A stretch of DNA of 64,000 nt, from positions 27,043,596 through 27,107,595 of the forward strand of contig OZ024799.1 in the NCBI GenBank assembly GCA_964017045.1, in the 5' to 3' direction. Of this stretch, positions 23,131-36,700 are shown piece after piece. Below the pieces are notes generated by a model. The model saw nothing but the letters and a program-made list of their open reading frames with translations. It was not told the origin of the DNA and did no database searches. Each line of letters begins with the position of its first letter. Positions within the stretch are counted from its first letter, which is position 1. The translations under genes and the position numbers were made by a program. This DNA comes from Omphiscola glabra. Lineage: Eukaryota > Mollusca > Gastropoda > Lymnaeidae.

Positions 23131-25903
23131 GTTGCTTCGTCCTTCAACTTGAGACTCTACTACTTCTCTCGGAAACCATGCCATTCCAAAGAAGAAGAAT
23201 ACGAAATGTCCCGACTGTGTAGCAGAACTTGTGTGCAGTGATCTCTGACACCTAATTCCAGCACACTTCGGCCGTAGGAAAAATACAAATACAATTTAAT
23301 ACAAACTTTTTAATTAAAAAAAAAATAATTGAAAATTAGAACAGATTTTGTTAATGAAGATGACTTGTCTCTCTGGTTTCCGCACTTCAATTTTTGGGGG
23401 TTAGTTTGTTTTTAAATATTTATATTAATATATTAACTTGTCTTTGAATTTGATATAATAATAAATAAGTGGATGGTAGGGCTGGTAGCCTAAAAAAAAG
23501 TATATTATAAAGTGTACTATAAATTAACTTTGACTTAATAACTTAAGTGACTTAAGTCTGAGAATTGAATTGGTTAGTGATACTCATATATAATACTGTG
23601 ATAAAAAATAGTTAGCGTAAAACTATTAAAACTCTAGTATAAGTTAACCAGAGACATTAAATTAGGCCTTTTGGACTACTACTACTATATTATAGAGTGT
23701 CTAATAATAATACTATATTACTATTTAGTAGTAATTAGTAGAGACTACTACTCAACTACTACAACTTGGATAATAAGTCTTATAAGTAGAGGATAGGGGA
23801 CTACCAGGAGGATTAATAGGGGCTTGGGCCTACAGGTGGGGAAAGTGGAGAGAAATGGACCATTGTCTGTATAGGCGCATACTATTGAAAAAAAAATTTG
23901 ATAGGGCCTATCTTATACTTTAAAAATACTTAAATTATTTGATCAATTAAACTAAGACTAAGCCTATAATAGTTCTCTGGTTCTGGTAGGGTACGTTGCT
24001 GCATCCATATACTGGAATATGTGCAACAGTTGTGGAAGCGTCGGCCAATAATAGTATTTTAGCCTATAATTAATACATCAAATAGATATGTTTAGTTAGT
24101 TAGGTCTAATAATATAATTATAAAGGCAGTGTCTACATGTCTGGCGACTGGACAAATAGTGTGGGAGATATTCATCCGGCGGGAATTTCATTAACATTGT
24201 CATTGTCACTTTTAAACCATTTGTTCATTATATATAATATGTGAAAACATGAAATTAAATTGAAGGTAAAGTTAATAGTAAGTTTAAAACACTTTTAGTA
24301 ATTAATAAAGGAAGAAAAAAAATAATGCAAAGTATGTTTACAGTCAATAAATGACTATCATTATCATGTAAATAATGTAATTGAATATAAATGTAGTGCT
24401 GTTCAAGAGAATTAAGCTTTGTCTCTTTAATCCTTTAACCCATTGGATTCTTATGATATGTCATGTCAATTGACATTAAAATAGTCAATTACCGGTTCCA
24501 GTCCGAGTGATTTGAGACTTTAGTATTGCTTGTCATAATCCAACTCACTAGCAGCGTAAACAAGCTTTTCTAGTATTTCTTACACAATTCTCTGCTCTGG
24601 CTTGATCCCCAATTTTATTGGTCGCCGGATGAATATCTCGAGAACTTATTCGTCCGGTCGCCGGACATGTAAATTATTATTTTATTTTCTGCAATATCAT
24701 CAATTTCAAATATACCATGCCATACTATATGACCAAGGCATATTTTTATTATACATTTTTAAGTTTTATAAAATTAAAATTTAAAACCATACTCATAGCC
24801 ATAGATATTTTTCATCTATGAAAATAAGCCACATAATGTTGGGTGGGGAGTAGTGGACCATATCATTTGGCATATGCAGGATGCATAGTTAGGCCAAAAG
24901 AGTTAAATAAGTGTTAGAATAACTAATACAATGGGACAATTCCAAAGGATATTTCGAACAGTAAAAGTACTTCAGATACTAATAGATTGTAATTATTGTG
25001 AAAAAGTTAAAACCTATCTCTTTTCTTGTTGTACAACTATTTATTAGTTGAATGAACAATTCTTAAAATTCTTTGTTTCTTAAAAATAATGGTTCATTTC
25101 TCCCTACACGCCCCTATTGCATTGGAAATCTATTAGGTATATACATGTAAAATAAAAGAGCACAGTGTGACAGTCTTGGATTAAAAAGATAAAGTGAAAA
25201 TTTTAAATCTAGTATAGAGCCCACTAGTTCCCAACTGATAGATTTCATACCTAATAGGGGGCTAGGGAGGGTTTCTGTGGGGTTGCTGGTGAATACAGTT
25301 AGCTAAATAGTGGTGCATTAAGGTGTGAGTTACAATTACAATCATTGCATTATGTTGTACGATAACATATAGAAATGCCTAGGATATGTTCGAAGTGTTT
25401 CTTTGACCATTTTACAAATGTATTGGAGTTGTGTATCACTGCTATTAAATGCGGCCATTACTCAAAAAAGTTTGGGAATCTGTGATACATTGGCTTATGA
25501 GCCTTGCCATACCATAATTGAAGTCTGTAAAATAATTTTATAAAGATACATGTCATTTTAAAACAGAAAATAAATATAATATTATTATTAAATAATACAG
25601 TTATGTAACATGCTGAATAGATTATAAGTAAAAGTAGACCTATATTACTTAAGTCTAAAACTAATAGATTTTGATAAAATTAATATGTTACTATATACAT
25701 CAATAAGAATTAAGTAATTACAATAAAATGATTTTCCAATGTGTGACTAATTATAGTTTATTGTTAAAACAGTTCATTAATTTACATTATTAACAATCTT
25801 TCCTTCAAAAGTCTTAAACTTGTGAAGGAACAAAACCATTCCAGGGGAATATCAGTTTTGACCATTTGTTGAAATTTTTAAATTTCTTTTGGTGCTCTTT
25901 TAG
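23131..25903. other. NRF1 5' UTR intron or intergenic sequence
   Basis: Very AT-rich, with ACT-rich simple sequence near 23,680-23,770 and one bounded MITE (24,136-24,669). A 3' splice site (TCTTTTAG, exon from 25,904) precedes the NRF1 start codon by 54 nt. Part of this stretch is therefore probably intron 1. Confidence 0.5.
24136..24669. mobile_element. 534-bp MITE with about 46-bp inverted ends and TA duplication
   Basis: The left end CATGTCTGGCGACTGGAC and the right end, reverse-complemented, CATGTCCGGCGACCGGAC both continue to a perfect 17-bp match GAGATATTCATCCGGCG. TA flanks both sides (24,134-24,135 and 24,670-24,671), as for Tc1/mariner-type insertions. There is no coding content. 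Confidence 0.75.
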
Positions 25904-25957
25904 TGTGTCTCAAAGTCACATCACCAGATCCACTGCTTGAAGTTATAAATTTTCAAG

Positions 25958-28900
25958 ATGATGAACTCTGGTTTAGGAAATGGTGTACACAGTGGAATGT
26001 CGTCTGGAATAAATCACATCAACCACAGTATGATGGAGGATGATCTAAGCGATGGGCCTTCCTCACCTGAAAGTGCTTTTGATGCATCAGATTTGATGCA
26101 CAGCTCTATGGCAGATGAAGTCACAGCACAACTAGCAGCAGCAGGTACACATCTTTGGCACTACTGATAAGCACATTCAAATATTTATTTAGTCAAAAGT
26201 AGCTTACTAAAGAATAGGAGTAAAATTTTCTGTTGATAAAAAGATATATCCAAAAGAAAGATAATTTTATCTATCAGTTCAGTAGAAATGCTATCACCCA
26301 GGCATAATTAATCTGGACTCCTACTTTGTTACCTAGCTATCATTGACATTCCCAAGGAATCAGCATCATAAATCATGAAGCAAACATTCTTGTTACAGAT
26401 AGAAGATTTAGACATAACTATAATATCTTATTAATATGTAACTTCTAAAATTTTCAATGCTTTCTCATTGGTTTGCCTGAATTTTTTTTTTATTAAGCTC
26501 ACTACCAATGGTCTCAGTTAGGCTAATCAAATCACTCCTGAGTTAGAACAAAAATAGCATTCAATAGAAATAATTTGCAATATGATAGAATTGCAACATT
26601 TGAATAATCCATAGGCAAAGAGTATTATAGACAGAATCTTTTGTTTCCATAATTGTAGAAGGTGACAATTTATTGTTTTAAACTTATTTGTTACTCAGGC
26701 CCGGTAGGTATAGCTGCAGCAGCTGCCATAGCAACAGGTAAAAAGAAAGGCCATCCCCATCAATTTGAGACAAATCCTTCTCGACGGAAAAGGCAGCAAA
26801 CCAGATTATTAAGGTCATTTTTTTCAAAGATCTGAATATGTTTGAAAATTTTACCTGCTCATCAGTGCATAATAAGTTGATGCACACCTGCTTGAGTCTT
26901 AAATAATAATTTCAATAATAATAATATATGGCTATCCACCACTACTTTCCTCCACCTTTTAAATGTTATTGCTGAAATATAAATAAAATATCTTTAAGAA
27001 CCAGCTGTTAAATATGTAACGAACAAAATTAAAAAATTAATTTACAGAAAACTGAAGAATACAATAGAAGAATATACAACGCGAGTGGGTCAGCAAGCTA
27101 TCGTGTTATGCTGTACACCAGGACGAACACCCGGGACACCAAGCTCCTTGTATAAAGTGTTTGGATCTCAGCCTCTAGAGAATGTGGTAAGAATTTTTTT
27201 TCAACCGGGAAAAACACTTTAAAGCTTGGTGTAAACAATAAACCCTAGTTATTTATTCAATTTCTTGACCTCTCATTTTGCCAGATAAGAAACTGTCGAA
27301 GTGTGGTCTCTCAAGAACTCGAGAGTGCACTGCAGGAACAAGCTGCTCAACACCAAGGGGACACAACTCACCTCCACGAATTACCCCCTCTTGTGATAGA
27401 TGGCATTCCAACACCTATTGACAAAATGACTCAGGTAGTGTTTGTTTTCAAAAGTGGTTTAAAATTTTTTAAATGCTATATTTTTATCAGTGACATTTTT
27501 TTGGCCATAGTTATATCTAATAATATCACTGGAATGGAATTACCCCCAGGCTCAGCTTCGGAACTTTATCCCTGAGATGTTAAAATATTCCACATGCAGA
27601 AGTAAACCTGGTTGGGGGAAGCCAGAGTGTCGACCTCCTTGGTGGCCTGCTGATCTTCCGTGGGCAAATGTTCGAAGTGATGCACGAACAGACAAACGGG
27701 TACAAAATATTGTTTTCTAACTCTTTTAATAAGGATATAAGAAGCTTTGTCTAGAGTTCTCCAAATTTCTTGAGACAAAATATCTGTTGGATGAAGTTAC
27801 AAAGACCATTGCAATTTTTGGAAACACTTATATCTGTGAGATGTTTTTCTTGTCAATGTAAATAACTAATAAGAAAAACTAAAATAGTTCACTAGTTCAC
27901 TCCAAATTGATTGATTTGGGTTTGAATCCCTTGATCTAGGATCTATTGAAATGAAAATGGATTTTGAATGCAATATAAATATTTCACATCTTTATTTTAA
28001 TCTAGGTTTCTTGGACAGAAGCTTTAAGGACTATAGTGAAAGACTGCTACAAACATCATGGCAGAGAAGACCTACTTCATGTTTTTAGCGATGAAGCCAC
28101 TACTCAAAGTGGACAAACTAGTACCCCATTTGCTGGTACCATGCTACAAACAATCAATAATCCCGATGGGACAGTGTCCATCATTCAGCTGGATACAGGC
28201 CCATCTGGGAACTCTGTGTTCACACTGCCTGATGGAACCCAGGCTACTGTAGTTCATGCGGTCAGTGCTGGGCACCATGTCAACATGACGGTATGGAACT
28301 CTCAGCTCAAGTTAAGAAAACAATATTCATATAGTGTTATGTTTGTATGTTACATCATTAATTCCTAATTTGTGATGGTAAAGCACAGGAATGTTTGTAT
28401 GGGGCTTCCATCTTTGCTTTTTTTTTTTCATTTTGCATGCTAAATATTTTATTGTGCTGTTTGTGAATTCACTTCATGTATGTGAGTTCAAACTTCGTAG
28501 CAAGGAGTTAAACTCTTATTTTTAAGTTGTAAAATACAATTTTCACCAATAGTCTTTCCAAATATGATGTTCAGGTACTTTCATATTAGGTAAACTCAAA
28601 CAGGCCCATGCTAATTAACCAGTTTTTGGAAATTGTTGCTAAAGATTTTATTAGAAATAAAATGAATTTAGTTACTCAATTGAAAAAGGTTGGTTAAGTC
28701 CATTTTACCATTACATTTTGTCATCCATTTACCATTGAAACCAAACATTATTTACTGGAAAGAAAGGTGAACATTTTGAAATAACTCATTTTGATTTTAG
28801 GAGGCTAGCCAAGCTGTTCAGACATTAGCTGAAGTTGCTGCCAATCAACAGGAAGCTTCAGCATCTAGTCAAGTCAACCCTGTGAGTGTGGAGATGACGG

Positions 28901-31900
28901 ACGGCCATGCCACAATGCAAGCATTCGCTACTGCAACTGGCCAGATCATCCTATCTGGCGATGGAGCATTAGGTGGTTTACAAGGTAATTTTTGAAAGCC
29001 AGGTTTATTTCATTTGGATTCCCTATTCTGACTGTTTTAAAATAGGGCTCCTCAACCCGTGGTGGTATTTAGGCATCTCTTGCATAAGGTAAGGGTTGTA
29101 CTTAAGTACAGTGGTTCTTAAACTTCTTTCCACTGGGCAGCAGTTTTAAAAAAAACTGTTGTTGCGCAATACATTTTTATTTTATAAAAAAATACTTTGA
29201 AACACATCTGTTACAAAAGTTAAGAAGATCAGGGCGAGACTTGACATTTGCACAGACGCTCTAAATGAGTTCTTTGTTACGAAAGTTAAGAAGATCAGGG
29301 CGAGACTTGACATTTGCACAGATGCTCTAAATGAGTTCTTTGTTACGAAAGTTAAGAAGATCAGGGCGAGACTTGACATTTGCACAGATGCTCTAAATGA
29401 GTTCTTTGTTACGAAAGTTAAGAAGATCAGCGCGAGACTTGACATTTGCACAGATGCTCCCGAATTCTTGCCGTTTAATGGCACTCCTATGAGCGAATTT
29501 TTGGAGGTCACTGAATCGCATGTGAAGAAAATCCTGGTTGACTCCCCAAGAAAGTCATGTTTGCTTGACCCTCTTCCGGCAGGTCTGTTGTATGCATGTT
29601 TGAACGAAATTGTCCCTATCATTACTAGTATAATAAATCAGTCTTTGAAAACTGGTATTGTTCCATCCGCTTTTAAAGAAGCGGTTGTAACTCCACTGCT
29701 CAAGAAAGCAAATCTCGACCTTAATTTGTTGGAAAATTATCGCCCCGTCTCTAATCTACCATTTTTATCAAAGATTTTAGAGAGTGTCGTTCTTCGACAA
29801 CTCCTGGATCACCTCACTCGGTGTGACTTGTTTGAGCCTTTTCAGTCAGCATACAGAACGCATCATTCTACTGAGACAGCCCTGTTGCGCGCCAAGTATC
29901 CCTTTTGTCGTTACTGGATCTTTCGGCAGCATTTGATACGCGTGACCACGGCATACTTCTCCAACGTCTGCAAAATACGTTCGGTTTCACCGATACCGTA
30001 CTGAGATGGTTCCGCTCATATCTGGCAAATCGGGTCCAATCAGTTATCGCAAACGGCTTGACCTCCAAGAAATCCATTATTGAATTCGGAGTACCCCAGA
30101 GCTCGGTCTTAGGCCCGGTGCTTTTCACTATGTGCGTTCAGCCCCTGGGTGCAGTGATCAAGCAGTTTGACATGGTATATCACATGTTCGCGGATGACAC
30201 CCAACTTCAGAAATCCGTGATCCCCTCTCAGTTCCCTCAGCTTCTTAATATGACACAAAAGACAGTGGAGTCAGTTAAGCTCTGGATGACAATAAACAAG
30301 CTCAAATTGAATGATGAAAAGACTGAGCTTATCCCCATTGCTACCGCTCAAAAGCTAAAATATTTAAATAATACACCTTCCTTTACTCTCTCAGGCGTGC
30401 AGATTGAATTTGCTCAAACAGTGCGAAACCTGGGTGTCTACTTAGACAGAACACTAACTATGGAAAATCACATTAACATGATTTGCAAGGCGATTTTTCT
30501 AGAGCTGCGCAGAATTAGTCATATCAGACCTTTCTTAACTTTGAATGCATCAAAGAGGCTGATGTCTGCATTCGTTCTATCACGCATGGACTACTGCAAT
30601 GCTCTCATGTTGGGTCTTCCAGCTACGCTCCTGGATAAAATAAAAAAAGCACAGAATAATGCGGCTCGAATTGTTCTTCGTAAACGCAAATTCGACCATG
30701 CTCAAACTCTTCTGAGAGAACTGCATTGGCTGCCGGTCCGCGCTCGCATAGAGTACAAAATTGCAACTCTGTGCTACCGCTGCTTGCATGACCTGGCGCC
30801 GTCCTATCTCCAAGCGCTCATGACGCCTTATGTACCAACTAGACAACTCCGTTCATCCGATAGTGGCAAACTCTCGATACCGCATGTTCGTCTTGAGACT
30901 TACGGAAAGCGCACGTTCGCATTTGCTGGCCCAACCATTTGGAACACCCTTCCTGATGCTCTCAGACACAGCCAGACGCTGGAGTCCTTCAAGACAAATT
31001 TAAAAACTCATCTATTTCGCAAACACCTTCTGGGGTGAAGTTGTCTACCATCTTTTTCAGCTAGTTATTAACTCCCAGCTTTGTTTTTGTACCGCGCTTC
31101 GAGCCTTTGGGGATGAAGCTTGATTTTTCAAATGAACTTCATTATTATTATCAACATGTGAAAGATCTTAATCAACAAAATAATGACTTCTTTAGATAAC
31201 AAATCCAAAAAGTGTAAACAGTTGGATTATTTTTATCAAAATCAAAATATGCAAATTTAATGAGTGATATTAGATAATTTCATTGGTATTTGGTTTTATT
31301 TGAGTTAAACAATATCTCTTTAATGCAAGAGGTCCTTTTCTTTCAGCGATGGGTCAAAAATATTTTTGTGTGTCAAGAAATGTAAAAGAATATGTACTAG
31401 TAATGGACTCATTATGACTCCTGCATGTCAGTTTGCCATCACAAATACAGGCAATTTTATTCTCATTGTTAGATTTGAACACCATTGTAACTTGCTACAG
31501 GTTTTGCCAACACGCCATCAATTTGTTTGAGTTCATACTTGTTTAAAAATATTGTACCAATTTTGAACACTTGCAGAGCTCTTCTAAACCAGTTTTGTAT
31601 TAACCCAGGAATAAACAAATTCCAGAGACTGAGCAAAAAAACAACTAATGCTCTTAATATATTAAGGGCACAAATTTAATGTGCTCAGTTTGATAAAAAT
31701 ACCAACTTCATTTGAATGAGCTGATTGTAAAAAATACTTGATTTTTCTCTTTGCTACATGCTGCCAATCCTCCCACATTTTCCCCATCATAAATTTTTTG
31801 ACACAAACAAAATATGTTGTCAAGAATCTCAATTGTTTTGCTTCAAACAGCATGTAGCTGCTATTACTGCTATTCCATTAATATGTAACACAGGTAATTT

Positions 31901-33159
31901 AATGGCCAACTTAGCATTGTTCATCAATTCTGAAATAACTAGCCAACATTAACTGGCATATCAAGCATACTTCTTTAAGGTGTATGATAAGATCTGTCTT
32001 AGGGTCAGTTCACACGATCAAATTTTCCTTCAAGCATTTTATGCAATTCGTGTATGAAGCCTTGTCACAACTTTCAAATTACTATTTGATTAAATTCCCC
32101 CAAAAAGAAACCACGCACAAAATAGTGCGTTCATACAACAATTTGATGTGAAATTTGATCGTGTGAACTGGCGCTTACTGTCTCTTGCTCAGCTCTATCC
32201 CCTAGAAAATTCTTATAAGCTTTTTCTTTTTCACATGAAAAGTTTGGGACCATTAATCTTTGAAAAAATACAAGCAGTAGCATCAGCTAAAGATGACTGT
32301 TCTTTATAACCAATATAAAACCTCTGTTTCTTTATAAAGTTCTTTATTAGAAATATTTGTTTTCTCACTTCAGGTATCGTAACCATTCCAGCATCAATGT
32401 ATCAACAAATGACAGGATTAGCCTTGCCTGAAGCAGCACAAGGAACATTACAACAGGTACTACGTGATCTTGATTTTTAGACTTGGCATTTGATATGCAG
32501 TTCTTTCTAGTTGATGTTCGCACAGATTTAACAAGGGTGTATTATAAAGGAGGGATTTAATTAAATTAAAATCTATTGTCCTTGTGACTCTCTTAAAGTA
32601 AAAGTGCAAGTGCTATATTTTAGAACACATTTTATTCAAATCTAGCATTCCCATGTCCTGTAAAATTATTTAACAAATTAGTGATCTAATCTAATTTTTT
32701 TTTAAAAGTTTGTTATTAGGTTTTTAACAGTGTAAAATTTGGATAACATAAATATGTTTAGAGAGTTACTCTGACAATATAGAGATTGTAGTTTTCAATC
32801 TTATTTTAATCAACTACAAATATTTAATGAAATACATTGTCTGTGTCAGCAGGTAACTTAACAATGAGATTCATATTTTATAAGTACCATCCTATTTTAA
32901 ATTAATCCTTAACCATCTAGGTAAAATTGCTATAAAAACTATTTGATGATTTTGACGTTTATAATACAATTGTTTAAATAATGCAAAAACATTGGTGAAC
33001 TATTCTGGGCTGGAAAACTTTATAATGTTATCAATTTGTCCATTTATCTTGCAGGTCACAATGACTAGTGTTGGAAACATGAAGACCGAGATACCAGAAG
33101 TATTGCAAGGGGTTGAAATCACAAGTGGTGATCATTTAACAGGCCAGCAGATATCATGA
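25958..33159 (+). CDS. NRF1: Nuclear respiratory factor 1
   Basis: Nine coding exons: 25,958-26,144; 26,699-26,813; 27,048-27,186; 27,285-27,434; 27,550-27,699; 28,006-28,290; 28,801-28,984; 32,374-32,456; and 33,055-33,159. All introns are GT-AG and the phases join, encoding 465 residues (human 503). NRF1 is the transcription factor that binds GCGCATGCGC-type promoter sites. The N-terminus has the acidic DLSDGPSSPESAFDASD block and the ADEVTAQLAAAGPVGIAAAA motif. Exons 2-3 carry the basic nuclear-localisation region HPHQFETNPSRRKRQQTRLL and EEYTTRVGQQAIVLC. Exons 4-6 carry PPLVIDGIPTPIDKMTQ, RNFIPEMLKYSTCRSKPGWG, DLPWANVRSDARTDKRVSW and KHHGREDLLHVF. Together these make up the conserved DNA-binding and dimerisation domain. 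The C-terminus has NPDGTVSIIQLDTG, TGQIILSGDGA and TIPASMYQQMTG, from the activation domain. Intron 7 (3.4 kb) holds a LINE and a MITE. Confidence 0.97.
29210..29455 (+). repeat. 66-bp tandem repeat inside the LINE ORF, 3.7 copies
   Basis: Units start at 29,210, 29,276, 29,342 and 29,408. Each is exactly 66 bp (22 codons, VTKVKKIRARLD then ICTDALNEFF), so the retrotransposon frame is preserved across the array. The units differ by only a few bases. Confidence 0.95.
29210..31165 (+). mobile_element. 5'-truncated LINE (L2/CR1-like) in NRF1 intron 7
   Basis: In the same orientation as NRF1. It encodes the end of the linker before reverse transcriptase, then the RT domain: ENYRPVSNLPFLSKILESVV, FQSAYRTHHSTETALL, DLSAAFDT, VPQSSVLGPVLF and FADDTQLQ. 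The C-terminal part has RNLGVYLDRTLTM, LHWLPVRARIEYKIATLCYR, TFAFAGPTIWNTLPDALR and FKTNLKTHLFRKH with a stop at 31,036-31,038. A short 3' tail ends in ATTATTATTAT. A deletion and frameshift near 29,895 removes part of the segment before DLSAAFDT. The QS in VPQSS replaces the usual QG, so the copy is dead. The endonuclease part is absent. Confidence 0.92.
32002..32174. mobile_element. 173-bp PIF/Harbinger-like MITE
   Basis: The left end is GGGTCAGTTCACACGATC and the right end, reverse-complemented, is GCGCCAGTTCACACGATC. The match extends to CAAATTT. Both sides are flanked by TTA (31,999-32,001 and 32,175-32,177), the 3-bp target typical of PIF/Harbinger. There is no coding content. It lies in NRF1 intron 7. 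Confidence 0.75.
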
Positions 33160-33670
33160 CACTTACTCATGTCTGAATGATATACCAACTTGTCATGTAA
33201 CATAAAAAACCACAGAACAAGGCTTCAGGGATTCTTCTAAAGTTTAAATGGCACACTAGAAAGAAAGTCATTGTTTAATAAATTATCTATTTTCTGAGTG
33301 AACTGAAATCTATAAGAGATGAAGCACTTTCCTTTGAACCACAAGTGACAATGGTCAGCCTTTTTAAGGCTTTTGTTTTAATATGAGAAACTGAACATTT
33401 GTGTCTGTAAGATGTACGCCACAGGATGTATAGTTTTCTTAACAAGCCTTGTCTTGAATTGTGGCTGGGACTTGTGATATTTGACCTATGATTTATTTTA
33501 TATTTACATTGTAATTGCATTGTTTATGTCACTCATTTTTCTTGTGGTCTGCTTACTGCACGAAACACAACATTGAAGGTAAAATGTTTTCTTCCAACCT
33601 CTGTACAAAAACCAGGCAAAATTTATTTCTTGATTTGAAAATATTTTTTGGTAAAATAAAAGATGCTTTT

Positions 33671-33676
33671 AATAAA
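33671..33676 (+). terminator. NRF1 polyadenylation signal
   Basis: AATAAA, with a second AATAAA at 33,655-33,660, about 500 bases after the NRF1 stop and followed by an A-rich stretch. Confidence 0.6.
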
Positions 33677-33711
33677 AAAAAAACATAAATGTTTCTAAAT
33701 TTACTTTTATT

Positions 33712-33717
33712 TAGTAC
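33712..33717 (-). terminator. Candidate AHCYL polyadenylation signal
   Basis: TTTATT on + reads AATAAA on the AHCYL strand. It would end an AHCYL 3' UTR of about 4.5 kb, within tens of bases of the NRF1 3' end. Confidence 0.4.
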
Positions 33718-36700
33718 GGCTTTATTCCTCAATAATTCTAATCATGTTAGACCACAGATGCACCCACACACTCAAGTTATCACAAATATACAGAACATGT
33801 GGAATCATCATACATTCCGTTACATAACTAAATATTTTCATATAGTTGAAACCCTTCAATTTGTACAATATTTTGTTGTTGCTAGCAGCTATAAGTGACA
33901 AATTTTAGAAAAGAATAATTCTTGATTAAAATGATCAGTAGAGTTACCAAATGTAAATGGTTAATAATTACAAGATGTCAAAATTATTCACATTTCCTTG
34001 AATGTTTTAAAATTAAGATAGAATATTTACGTGACATGGTGTGTAGTTCTATTTATATTTTTGATCTTGCAGTATAAAAATGATGATACTTATCATCAAA
34101 AGGATTAAACTTTAATAGCTTCATTGTTCTTTTAGTGACACCACAGTCTATACTTGACACACTCAAATATTGCTGGGAAATCATCCTTTTGTTTAAAATA
34201 CAACGTGGCATCTATATTAGCTTTGTCATAGCTTAATGTTATACAGTAGTTAAATGCATTTTCTGTTGGGAAATAAAAAGAAACAGGGTAGATCTTGTGT
34301 ACGATACATGAGAAGTTATGAAACATTTACTTGAAGTCTTAATTACTTTTACACAGAAAAAAAAAAAAAGAAAAAAAAACCCAATCTACTAGCTAATGTA
34401 AAGTAATAATACCTGTAGTTGGGCAATAAGTTAAATTCATATACCTCCAAATTTGGGGAAGGGGAAATAAATGGAAAATATACACCTGCCATAAAGTAAC
34501 ATGACTTTAGAGATAAAACTAGAAAAACAGCTATTGGACACCCCACCTTTCCTTCACCATACTAGTATTTTGTATTTTGAAATGACAGATAAAGACATGA
34601 TTGTCATAAGGAAAAATCTTTGTGCAACAGACCAGATGAAAATAACTAATCAACTTGATTCATTACGGTACATGAGAAAAAGAGTCCTGACTTACAAGAT
34701 GTACGCCCTTTACACTCAAAAAGCCAGCAGACATTTAACACCCATCATCATGTACAACAGCTAAGGCCTATTGCTCCACCAGCCAGGAGTTTTTTGATTT
34801 GTTTTAGGCATGATTAGCTTGATGGTTGCCAAGGAAGATAAAAGAATGATAAACATGTTTTAGCAGCCTTCATATTACTAATACTGGTGCTTGGGGAAAA
34901 TAACATTTGGTCTATTAGTGTGCAATGCTTCCAAGGAAATTTGTAACATACAAGATAAAAAAATATCTGAAAAAGAAATCTTACACTATATTTTTTTAAA
35001 CTAAACTAAAGAAATAGTGTATCCGAATTATCTGCACTATAAAAAAGAATATCAAGATACTTAAATGCACATTATTGAATCAAATATTTACAAGAACGAT
35101 TGAAAATCATGACATAATGAATGAGTCATGAGGCCACCTTACTGTGTTCTAATGTGATGGAAATAGTTAAGCCTTAATGTTTTAGCAATGTCATGCAAAC
35201 CCCTGACCGCCTGCCAGATAGCACTAATGTCCTAATAATATTTAGCAATAACTGCAACATACATTCACGTTATTTAAAATGAACATTTAGCATCAAAGGT
35301 TACATAGAAAGTAATGGAAACTGTACTGTTTACATGGCTCAATTGAGATGGAAACACTTGGAAATTTTACATTCAGCTAAACCTGAAAGTTCTCCTCTCC
35401 CACTCCCAATGTCCTTTCATTCAAATATAATACTACAGATCCACATACATTAGAAAAAAAGTTATGATAAATTTACATCCTCAAACATGAGCATTTTCTG
35501 GAGTAGCAAAATAATTTTTGTATCAGGGAGTTGGATTGTATGACCAGGACAGAATAGAATTAGATTGATCTTGAATATGCACATTGTCATCACCTTGCAC
35601 ATCAATGGCTCATTTTCAAAAGTTACGCTCTTGGCCAAAAAGGAAATCACACTGATTTACAAAAGCCATAGGTCTCGGAATTAGGCACATGTCTTCACTA
35701 AGACCATGTTGTGAATCACTCAAACTCAACAAAGCAATCACACAAATTTGGACCAGTTGTTGACACACATTTTAATGTGTAATGGGGCAGCACTAACACA
35801 CTCTCTGGCAGGGTCAATAAATGTGTAACAACACAATCACCAGCATTTGAACAAATGTTTAAAAAAAAATTAATAAAAAATATATAATAATAAGATTAAT
35901 GACATGAGTTCATCAAATGGTCATAACCACATACAGTCAACTCTAAGCCGAAATTAGAAATGGACATTCAGAAATTTTGGAATCAAAATTTGGAAGATAA
36001 ATGATCATGCAATGGTCTTTTCAAAATAATAGACAGGTAATTGGTGATTTAATGTAAAAAAAAATTTTTTTTTTACATAAGTGTAAAGCTGACTGTATGT
36101 GCATGTAAATAACTATTCACCACAACCAGAGCATGTTATTAAACAATATTCTATGGAAATAAAAAGATATACAAAGTTTTTGTTAGCTACTAGTTCTAAA
36201 AAATGGTCACCAGTTTTTGTTCTAATGATACTTTAACATACTAAAACCTAGCATTCGCACTAGTTTTAAGTAGAACAACAAACCACAGCGACATCCTATG
36301 GTCATACAAAGTCTGCCATTAGTTGGTTTATGACCATGTTTTCATTCATTTGGCATTAATAGTTTTTAAAATGGTATAAATATGGAAGGACCAAAGTACA
36401 AATCCATGGACTTAAGCTCATCCCACAAGTGAAGTCTATCATCCTAGTTCTACAGTTTAAAGTTGTGAAACAAAAAGTCTAGAGTCATTACAGTGAAATG
36501 ATGTTCAAAATGGATGCTCATTGTGAAATCTGTTGTTTGGTTGTTGCACACAGGATATGAAGGTGGAGCAGTCGATGGAATGGTAACAGGCATGACAGCT
36601 CTAATGATTGGCCTGCATCAGTATCTGTGGAGCAACAAGTGTTGATAGAGCCTTGATGAACTTTCAAGTACATGGGGTGTAAGTCATCAAAGGGTGGGAT

